Assembly: GCF_002899455.1 (NCBI RefSeq)
Contig: NZ_PPFB01000001.1
Span: forward strand, 4,873,001-4,937,000
Reading direction: 5' to 3'
Origin: Streptomyces sp. DH-12
GTDB taxonomy: Bacteria; Actinomycetota; Actinomycetes; Streptomycetales; Streptomycetaceae
Length of the DNA stretch: 64,000 nt
Shown: one piece after another, positions 57,970 through 64,000 of the stretch
How the letters are laid out: each line of letters begins with the position of its first letter
How positions within the stretch are numbered: position 1 is the stretch's first letter
The notes under the pieces: model-generated
What the model was told of the DNA's origin: nothing
Seen by the model: the letters and a program-made list of their open reading frames with translations, nothing else
Database searches by the model: none
Translations under genes and position numbers: made by a program

Positions 57970-58455
57970 ATGAGCCCCGGCTCTCCGGCCCCGGAACCCG
58001 CGCCCGCCCGCCTGCGCGCCATCCCCAGCCGCCTGCTGGCCGGCGCCACGCTGGTCGCCGACCGGCTCGTCGGGGAGCGGCTGGCCGCCGAGGGCGCCCA
58101 CAAGTGGCACTTCGCCGTGCTGCTGACCCTCGCCGAGGCGGGCCCCGCCAGCCAGGCCGAGCTCAGCCGCCGTACCGGCATCCACCGCAGCGACATGGTC
58201 GCCGTCCTCAACGGCCTGGGGGACGCGGGCTGCGTCCGCCGCGACCCCGACCCCGCCGACCGCCGCCGCAACGTCATCACCCTCACCCCCGCCGGCCGCC
58301 GCCGCCTCGAACGCCTCGACGCGCTCATCCGCGAGGCGCAGGACGAACTCCTCGCCCCCCTGACCCCGGCCGAGCGCGGCGAACTCACCCGCCTGCTCAC
58401 CGTCCTCGCCGACCACCACGGCCCCGCCCACCCCGGCCAGGACGAGGAGTCCTGA
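57970..58455 (+). CDS. MarR-family regulator
   Basis: A 161-residue MarR regulator. The winged HTH spans about residues 45-110 (WHFAVLLTLAEAGPASQAEL, RRTGIHRSDMVAVLNGL, then the wing RRDPDPADRRRNVITLTPAG). Flanking helices dimerise. The ATG follows GGAGGA. It is divergent from the epoxide hydrolase, with two palindromes between, and so is its probable repressor, perhaps released by the epoxide or a phenolic ligand. Confidence 0.92.
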   Translation: MSPGSPAPEPAPARLRAIPSRLLAGATLVADRLVGERLAAEGAHKWHFAVLLTLAEAGPASQAELSRRTGIHRSDMVAVLNGLGDAGCVRRDPDPADRRRNVITLTPAGRRRLERLDALIREAQDELLAPLTPAERGELTRLLTVLADHHGPAHPGQDEES

Positions 58456-58496
58456 ACGCCACGCCTCCTGTCACACCCCACCGGTACCGTCGACCC

Positions 58497-60809
58497 ATGC
58501 CCACCCATCCCTCCGCCCCGCCCTCCGGCGAACGCCGGCTCGCCACGCTCGAAGGCGTGCTGGAGCGCATCACGTACGCCAACGAGGAGAACGGCTACAC
58601 GGTCGCCCGGGTCGACACCGGCAGGGGCGCCGGTGATCTGCTCACCGTCGTCGGGGCGCTGCTCGGCGCGCAGGTGGGGGAGTCGCTGCGGATGGAGGGG
58701 CGCTGGGGGTCGCACCCCCAGTACGGCAAGCAGTTCCACGTGGAGAACTACACGACCGTGCTGCCCGCTACTGTGCAGGGCATCCGCCGCTACCTCGGCT
58801 CCGGACTGGTGAAGGGCATCGGGCCGGTCTTCGCCGACCGGATCACCCAGCACTTCGGGACGGACACCCTCCGCGTCATCGAGGAGGAGCCCGAGCGGCT
58901 CATCGAGGTCCCCGGGCTCGGACCGAAGCGGACCAAGAAGATCGCCGACGCCTGGGAGGAGCAGAAGGCGATCAAGGAGGTCATGCTCTTCCTCCAGACC
59001 GTCGAGGTCTCGACGTCCATCGCCGTGCGCATCTACAAGAAGTACGGCGACGCCTCCATCTCCGTGGTGAAGAACCAGCCCTACCGGCTGGCCGCCGACG
59101 TCTGGGGCATCGGGTTCCTCACCGCCGACCGGATCGCCCAGTCGGTCGGCATCCCGCACGACAGCCCGGACCGGGTGAAGGCGGGCCTGCAGTACGCGCT
59201 GTCGCAGGCCACCGACCAGGGACACTGCTATCTCCCCGAGGAGAAGCTGATCGCGGACGCGGTGAAGCTGCTCCAGGTGGACACCGGCCTGGTCATCGAG
59301 TGCCTCGCCGAGCTCGCCGCCGAGCCGGAGGACCCGGGCGAGGACCCCGGCGTCGTACGGGAGAAGGTGCCCGACCCGCAGGGCGGCGACCCGGTCACCG
59401 CCGTCTACCTGGTGCCGTTCCACCGCGCCGAAGTGGCCCTCGCCGCCCAGTTGCTGCGGCTGCTGCGCACCGACCAGGACCGGATGCCGGCGTTCCGGGA
59501 CGTGGCGTGGGACAAGGCGCTCGGCTGGCTGCGCGGCCGCACGGGGACGGACCTGGCGCCCGAACAGGAGGCCGCCGTCAAGCTGGCGTTGACGCAGAAG
59601 GTCGCCGTGCTGACCGGCGGACCCGGCTGCGGCAAGTCGTTCACGGTGCGGTCGATCGTGGAGCTGGCCCGCGCCAAGAAGGCGAAGGTGGTGCTCGCCG
59701 CGCCGACCGGGCGTGCCGCCAAGCGGCTCGCCGAGCTGACCGGCGCCGAGGCGTCCACCGTGCACCGGCTGCTGGAACTCAAGCCCGGCGGGGACGCGGC
59801 GTACGACCGGGACCGGCCGCTGGACGCCGACCTGGTGGTGGTCGACGAGGCGTCCATGCTGGACCTGCTGCTGGCGAACAAGCTGGCCAAGGCCGTGCCG
59901 CCGGGTGCCCACCTGCTGTTCGTCGGGGACGTCGACCAGCTCCCCAGCGTCGGGGCGGGCGAGGTGCTCCGGGACCTCCTCGCCGACGGCAGCCCCGTCC
60001 CCGCCGTGCGCCTCACCCGCGTGTTCCGGCAGGCCCAGCAGTCCGGCGTGGTCACCAACGCGCACCGGATCAACGCGGGGAAGCACCCGGTCACCGACGG
60101 CATGAAGGACTTCTTCCTCTTCGTGGAGGAGGACACCGAGGAGGCCGGGCGGCTCACCGTGGACGTGGCGGCCCGGCGCATCCCCGCGAAGTTCGGTCTC
60201 GACCCGCGCCGTGACGTGCAGGTCCTCGCCCCCATGCACCGGGGCCCGGCCGGCGCGGGCACGCTCAACGGCCTGCTGCAGCAGGCCGTCACCCCCGCCC
60301 GCCCCGACCTGCCCGAGAAGCGGTTCGGCGGCCGGGTGTTCCGCGTCGGCGACAAGGTCACCCAGATCCGCAACAACTACGAGAAGGGCGCCAACGGCGT
60401 CTTCAACGGCACCGTCGGCGTGGTCACCGCGCTGGACCCGGTCGACCAGCGCCTGACCGTGCTGACCGACGAGGACGAGGAGGTGGGGTACGACTTCGAC
60501 GAGCTGGACGAACTGGCCCACGCCTACGCCGTGACCATCCACCGCTCCCAGGGCAGCGAGTACCCGGCGGTGGTCATCCCCGTCACCACGGGCGCGTGGA
60601 TGATGCTCCAGCGCAACCTGCTCTACACGGCGGTGACCCGGGCCCGGAAACTGGTCGTCCTGGTCGGCTCCCGCAAGGCCATCGGACAGGCGGTGCGCAC
60701 GCTGTCGGCCGGCCGCCGGTGCACGGCGCTCGACATGCGGCTCGCGGGCGCGGGTCCGGCCGGGACGGGTCCGCGGTCCGCCGGTCCCGGTCCGTCAGGC
60801 GGGTCCTGA
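58497..60809 (+). CDS. RecD2-type ATP-dependent DNA helicase
   Basis: A 770-residue superfamily 1B 5'-3' helicase of the RecD2 type, not a RecBCD subunit. N-terminal OB-like and helix-hairpin-helix region (about 1-240; PGLGPKRTKKIADAWEEQ). Helicase core: Walker A GGPGCGKSFT, Walker B VVVDEASMLD, motif III FVGDVDQLPSVG, motif IV region RLTRVFRQ, and the late AYAVTIHRSQGSEYPAV and LYTAVTRARK. The ATG at 58497 has no ribosome site; TACCGT seven bases upstream suggests a leaderless transcript. A much longer frame starting near 56865 is an antisense shadow of the epoxide hydrolase. Confidence 0.92.
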   Translation: MPTHPSAPPSGERRLATLEGVLERITYANEENGYTVARVDTGRGAGDLLTVVGALLGAQVGESLRMEGRWGSHPQYGKQFHVENYTTVLPATVQGIRRYLGSGLVKGIGPVFADRITQHFGTDTLRVIEEEPERLIEVPGLGPKRTKKIADAWEEQKAIKEVMLFLQTVEVSTSIAVRIYKKYGDASISVVKNQPYRLAADVWGIGFLTADRIAQSVGIPHDSPDRVKAGLQYALSQATDQGHCYLPEEKLIADAVKLLQVDTGLVIECLAELAAEPEDPGEDPGVVREKVPDPQGGDPVTAVYLVPFHRAEVALAAQLLRLLRTDQDRMPAFRDVAWDKALGWLRGRTGTDLAPEQEAAVKLALTQKVAVLTGGPGCGKSFTVRSIVELARAKKAKVVLAAPTGRAAKRLAELTGAEASTVHRLLELKPGGDAAYDRDRPLDADLVVVDEASMLDLLLANKLAKAVPPGAHLLFVGDVDQLPSVGAGEVLRDLLADGSPVPAVRLTRVFRQAQQSGVVTNAHRINAGKHPVTDGMKDFFLFVEEDTEEAGRLTVDVAARRIPAKFGLDPRRDVQVLAPMHRGPAGAGTLNGLLQQAVTPARPDLPEKRFGGRVFRVGDKVTQIRNNYEKGANGVFNGTVGVVTALDPVDQRLTVLTDEDEEVGYDFDELDELAHAYAVTIHRSQGSEYPAVVIPVTTGAWMMLQRNLLYTAVTRARKLVVLVGSRKAIGQAVRTLSAGRRCTALDMRLAGAGPAGTGPRSAGPGPSGGS

Positions 60810-60984
60810 CCTCGCTCCGCCGGTTCCGGAACGCCGGGCGGGGGACCCGGAGGGGACCGCCTCCCGGCGGGGGGCGGGGGCCGCGGTGAGGATCCCGTCA
60901 CCGAAAAATGATCGATCAAATGAGTCGTGAAGGTCACACAGGGGTTCCGGATGGGGAACACAGGGGGCAGGATGGGCAAGTTGG

Positions 60985-60999
60985 CGGCACTCAGTGCCG
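60985..60999. promoter_or_regulatory. Palindrome in the putative citA promoter
   Basis: CGGCACT-C-AGTGCCG, 15 bp, lies between a -35-like TTGGCG (60981-60986) and a weak -10 (TAGGCC, 61004-61009; 17-base spacing), 110 bp upstream of citA. It is a candidate repressor site. A 10-bp palindrome TGATCGATCA also occurs at 60909-60918. Confidence 0.4.
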
Positions 61000-61108
61000 T
61001 CAATAGGCCCGATGGTCGACCCCGAGTGCACTCTCCTGAGCCGAGTGGGGGATGGTAGAGACAGTCAGGGCACCTCGAAGATGAGGCACAACGTCGGTGA
61101 GGGAAGAC

Positions 61109-62398
61109 GTGAGCGACAACTCTGTAGTACTGCGGTACGACGGCAGCGAGTACACCTACCCGGTGATCGACAGCACCGTCGGTGACAAGGGCTTCGACAT
61201 CGGGAAGCTCCGCGCCCAGTCCGGTCTGGTGACGCTGGACAGCGGCTACGGCAACACCGCCGCCTACAAATCCGCGATCACCTATCTCGACGGCGAGGCC
61301 GGCATCCTCCGGTACCGCGGCTACCCGATCGAGCAGCTGGCCGAGCGCTCCACCTTCCTGGAGGTCGCCTACCTGCTGATCAACGGCGAGCTGCCCACCG
61401 TCGACCAGCTGGCCGGGTTCAAGGGCGACATCACGCAGCACACCCTGCTGCACGAGGACGTCAAGAACTTCTACAAGGGCTTCCCGCGCGACGCCCACCC
61501 GATGGCCATGCTGTCCTCGGTGGTCTCCGCGCTGTCCACGTTCTACCAGGACAGCCACAACCCGTTCGACGAGCAGCAGCGCAACCTCTCCACCATCCGC
61601 CTGCTCGCCAAGCTCCCGACGATCGCGGCCTACGCCTACAAGAAGTCGGTCGGCCACCCGTTCGTCTACCCGCGCAACGACCTCGGCTACGTCGAGAACT
61701 TCCTGCGCATGACCTTCTCCGTGCCGGCGCAGGAGTACGAGCTCGACCCGGTCGTCGTCTCCGCCCTGGACAAGCTGCTGATCCTGCACGCGGACCACGA
61801 GCAGAACTGCTCCACCTCCACGGTCCGCCTGGTCGGCTCCTCGCAGGCGAACATGTTCGCCTCGATCTCCGCCGGCATCAACGCCCTGTGGGGCCCGCTG
61901 CACGGCGGCGCCAACCAGTCGGTGCTGGAGATGCTGGAAGGCATCCGCGACTCCGGCGGCGACGTCGACTCCTTCATCCGCAAGGTGAAGAACAAGGAGG
62001 ACGGCGTCCGCCTGATGGGCTTCGGCCACCGGGTCTACAAGAACTTCGACCCGCGCGCCAAGATCATCAAGGCCGCCGCGCACGACGTGCTGTCCGCCCT
62101 CGGCAAGTCCGACGAGCTGCTGGACATCGCGCTCAAGCTGGAGGAGCACGCGCTCTCCGACGACTACTTCGTCTCGCGCAGCCTCTACCCGAACGTGGAC
62201 TTCTACACCGGCCTGATCTACCGGGCCATGGGCTTCCCGACCGAGATGTTCACGGTGCTGTTCGCCCTCGGCCGCCTGCCGGGCTGGATCGCCCAGTGGC
62301 ACGAGATGATCAAGGAGCCGGGTTCCCGCATCGGCCGCCCGCGCCAGATCTACACGGGCGTCGTCGAGCGCGACTTCGTCCCCGTCGAGAAGCGCTGA
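61109..62398 (+). CDS. citA: Citrate synthase
   Basis: CitA condenses acetyl-CoA and oxaloacetate to citrate, the entry to the TCA cycle. The 429-residue length and N-terminal beta domain fit the hexameric Gram-negative-like type. The catalytic triad is H265 (GPLHGGANQ), H307 (GFGHRVYK) and D364 (NVDFYTGL), at positions almost the same as in E. coli GltA. The GTG at 61109 follows GAGGGA; another GTG at 61097 is in frame but less well placed. In Streptomyces citA mutants fail in aerial growth and antibiotic production. A terminator and repeat follow. Confidence 0.96.
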   Translation: MSDNSVVLRYDGSEYTYPVIDSTVGDKGFDIGKLRAQSGLVTLDSGYGNTAAYKSAITYLDGEAGILRYRGYPIEQLAERSTFLEVAYLLINGELPTVDQLAGFKGDITQHTLLHEDVKNFYKGFPRDAHPMAMLSSVVSALSTFYQDSHNPFDEQQRNLSTIRLLAKLPTIAAYAYKKSVGHPFVYPRNDLGYVENFLRMTFSVPAQEYELDPVVVSALDKLLILHADHEQNCSTSTVRLVGSSQANMFASISAGINALWGPLHGGANQSVLEMLEGIRDSGGDVDSFIRKVKNKEDGVRLMGFGHRVYKNFDPRAKIIKAAAHDVLSALGKSDELLDIALKLEEHALSDDYFVSRSLYPNVDFYTGLIYRAMGFPTEMFTVLFALGRLPGWIAQWHEMIKEPGSRIGRPRQIYTGVVERDFVPVEKR

Positions 62399-62440
62399 CA
62401 CCTGCCGGTGCGGGTGTCGTACGCCTGAGAGTGCGTCGCT

Positions 62441-62528
62441 GAAGGGGCGCGGGCGGCCGCGGGCCGTCGTGTGGCCGGCCGCGCCCGCGCGGCGGAGCCG
62501 CATGCCGGCACGGCCCCCGCGCCCCTTC
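62441..62528. terminator. Long imperfect hairpin after citA
   Basis: Outer arms GAAGGGGCGCGGG (62441-62453) and its complement (62516-62528) close a 62-base loop that contains the class 1 repeat and more pairing. It begins 43 bases after the citA stop and is the likely citA terminator. Confidence 0.6.
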
Positions 62529-62530
62529 GG
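62481..62530. repeat. Dispersed intergenic repeat, class 1, copy B
   Basis: The first 21 bases are identical to 2327-2347; the remainder (CCGGCACGGCCCCCGCGCCC, then CTTCGGG) differs by a few bases and one insertion. Like copy A it lies at a gene's 3' end. Confidence 0.6.
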
Positions 62531-63062
62531 GCACGTCGCACCACCGCGAAGCACGCAAAGAAGAAGGCGCCCCGGCCGCCGGTCCCCCCACGGGCCGACG
62601 AACCAGGGCGCCTTCCCATGTCCCGGTGCGGATTCCCCCCACGGGATCCGGCCGGGCGCTTGTGAGGACAGCGCCTGAATCGCTGTGTGAGCACGACGGA
62701 CCTGAACCCGTCGCACTCGTCGGTGTGCGGTCTGCCGGGACATCGCACGTCGGGAGGGCCGCTCAAAGCTTCCCTGGGCGCGTGCCCCGGCAACGCAATC
62801 TCCGGAGAAGTCCCCCAAGACATCTCCAGATGCCGGGAAGCGCCCCCCAAGACGCTGCCCGACATCGCCAACTTAGACCTTCGAACCCCTTCGATGGTTA
62901 CGTTCAGATCACTGTGATCTGCGTCTCTTGCATATCTCCCCACAGTGCGCAGGAGCCCGCAAATCTCTCACGAGGCCCAAGCGTAAGGAGGATGCGCGAG
63001 GCTTGTGAAGAGCTTATGTGAGGGTCTTACCGGACTCCAGGGGGCCCGCCCAACTCGAGACC
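62531..63062. other. citA-ATPase gap with an orphan palindrome
   Basis: No gene is supported in this 532-bp region. A plus-strand frame at 62687-62917 (76 codons) falls in codon quality towards its end and has no known relatives that I recognise. A 17-bp palindrome at 62905-62921 and an AAGGAGG at 62985-62991 look like the control elements of a rightward gene, yet the only frames behind them are 9 codons (62992) or run antisense to the ATPase (63005-63217). Confidence 0.45.
62905..62921. promoter_or_regulatory. Orphan 17-bp palindrome
   Basis: CAGATCAC-T-GTGATCTG is perfect around one base. A -10-like CATATCT follows at 62931-62937. No rightward gene is known to start here. Confidence 0.4.
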
Positions 63063-64000
63063 TCAATGAAACGACCGCAGCCGCAGACTGTTGGTCACCA
63101 CGAACACCGACGAGAACGCCATCGCGGCCCCGGCGATCATCGGGTTCAGCAGTCCCGCCGCGGCCAGCGGCAGCGCGGCCACGTTGTAGCCGAACGCCCA
63201 CACGAGGTTGCCCTTGATCGTGGAGAGGGTGCGCCGGGACAGCCGTATCGCGTCCGCCGCCACTCTCAGGTCGCCGCGGACCAGGGTCAGGTCGCCCGCC
63301 TCGATCGCCGCGTCCGTGCCGGTGCCCAGGGCGAGCCCCAGGTCGGCGACGGCCAGCGCGGCCGCGTCGTTGACGCCGTCACCGACCATGGCGACGCTGT
63401 GCCCCTCCTCCTGGAGCCGCCGCACCACGTCGGCCTTGTCCTCGGGCAGCACCTCGGCGATCACCCGGTCCTCGTCGATGCCGACGGTGCGCGCCACCGC
63501 CTCGGCCACCGCCCGGTTGTCGCCCGTGAGCAGCACCGGCGTGAGCCCCAGCGCCCGCAGTGCGCGGACCGCTTCGGCGCTGGTCTCCTTCACCGTGTCG
63601 GCGACGGCGAGAACACCGCGTGCCGCCCCGTCCCAGCCGGCCACCACCGCCGTGTGCCCGGCCCGCTCGGCCTCCTCCTTGGCCCGCGCCAGCTCCGGCG
63701 GCAGCTCCCCGAACACCTCGGACAGCCGCCCCACGGCCACCTCGCGGCCCTCCACGCGCCCGCGCACCCCCCGGCCCGGCACGTTCTCGAACCGCTCGGC
63801 CCGGGGCAGCGCGCCGACCCGCTCCTGCGCGCCGGCGGCGACCGCGCGGGCCACCGGGTGCTCGGAGGCGTGCTCCAGGGCGCCCGCGAGCCGCAGCAGC
63901 TCCCGTTCGTCGGTGCCCTCGGCGGCGTGCACCGCGCGCAGGGACATCCGGCCGGTGGTGACGGTCCCGGTCTTGTCCAGGACGACGGTGTCCACGCGCC
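63063..64000 (-). CDS. Copper-type P1B-ATPase (3' part only)
   Basis: The C-terminal 312 codons of a heavy-metal-translocating P-type ATPase that exports Cu(I) across the membrane; the gene continues past the right edge. Visible parts: the phosphorylation loop VVLDKTGTVTTG right at the edge, the P1B-specific EHASEHPVARAV (HP motif), GDNRAVAE, the hinge MVGDGVNDAAAL, and the last two helices with GYNVAALPLAA and MAFSSVFVVTNSLRL, the Cu(I) selectivity signature. The DKTGT region excludes the GTG at 63993-63995 as a true start. A copper chaperone and CsoR repressor are expected nearby, outside the window. Confidence 0.93.
   Translation of the reverse strand, partial: RVDTVVLDKTGTVTTGRMSLRAVHAAEGTDERELLRLAGALEHASEHPVARAVAAGAQERVGALPRAERFENVPGRGVRGRVEGREVAVGRLSEVFGELPPELARAKEEAERAGHTAVVAGWDGAARGVLAVADTVKETSAEAVRALRALGLTPVLLTGDNRAVAEAVARTVGIDEDRVIAEVLPEDKADVVRRLQEEGHSVAMVGDGVNDAAALAVADLGLALGTGTDAAIEAGDLTLVRGDLRVAADAIRLSRRTLSTIKGNLVWAFGYNVAALPLAAAGLLNPMIAGAAMAFSSVFVVTNSLRLRSFH

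Noticed and set aside
56865..58496. A 5' extension of the RecD2 helicase gene back to 56865
   Set aside because: The extra 540 codons overlap the epoxide hydrolase and MarR genes and have shadow-type composition. The helicase family N-terminus fits the ATG at 58497.
62687..62917. A 76-codon plus-strand frame after citA
   Set aside because: Third-position G/C drops along the frame, there is no ribosome site and no recognisable family; it contains a TTA codon and covers the orphan palindrome.
62905..62921. A CRP/cAMP site at the 17-bp palindrome
   Set aside because: CRP-type sites have TGTGA-N6-TCACA; here the half-sites are inverted and spaced by one base.
63005..63217. A 70-codon plus-strand frame antisense to the ATPase 3' end
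   Set aside because: AAGGAGG lies 13 bases upstream, which is too far, and most of the frame is fixed by the ATPase coding strand. Kept only as part of a finding.

Overview
The window is chromosomal DNA from a Streptomyces. It is very G+C-rich, with third codon positions almost all G or C, and its gene order matches, from memory and not by computation, the S. coelicolor segment between adpA (SCO2792) and citA (SCO2736). No rRNA, tRNA, CRISPR array, insertion sequence or prophage gene is visible. Both ends cut genes: adpA at the left and a copper-type P-ATPase at the right.

Layout. 0-5.5 kb: adpA, with its rare TTA codon, a long regulatory gap, a universal stress protein, and a leftward run of DUF4429 protein, small protein and glmS. 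5.6-12.9 kb: the complete desferrioxamine locus, desE-desF and desA-B-C-D, under two identical iron boxes. 13-21.7 kb: leucine/acyl-CoA catabolism (acyl-CoA dehydrogenase, HMG-CoA lyase and both subunits of a methylcrotonyl-type carboxylase), a divergent TetR regulator, then acdH and an acyl-CoA thioesterase. 22-31 kb: a secreted DUF4232-like protein, a phosphatase-like protein, a PucR regulator divergent from a symporter-ureohydrolase-ThDP enzyme run, and a secreted endonuclease I.

31-42.6 kb: a fused heterodimer-type ABC exporter, a SapA-like secreted protein, an S28 peptidase, an LppU-like lipoprotein, a GH3 hexosaminidase, a LysR regulator beside the remnant of its likely EamA partner, and an MFS exporter. 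42.7-48.1 kb: a LacI-controlled cluster (two TIM-barrel isomerases, a Gfo/Idh/MocA dehydrogenase and a DUF993 DHDPS-like lyase) that looks like an uncharacterised sugar or sugar-derivative pathway. 48.3-54.3 kb: a ribose operon, rbsR-rbsA-rbsCB-rbsK-rbsD, whose permease and binding protein are fused. 54.4-58.5 kb: a frameshifted TetR pseudogene, a YtrA-type GntR/DUF1648 pair, and an epoxide hydrolase divergent from a MarR regulator. 58.5-64 kb: RecD2-type helicase, citA and the partial copper ATPase.

Most genes sit in short operons joined by ATGA or GTGA stop/start overlaps, and most catabolic units carry a local regulator with a visible palindromic operator. Strong hairpins and two classes of dispersed intergenic repeat mark many 3' ends. 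The least explained parts are the DUF993 cluster, the ureohydrolase/ThDP run, the 12-bp tandem repeat between desE and desF, the rbsCB fusion, and the two decaying genes near 41.1 and 54.5 kb.
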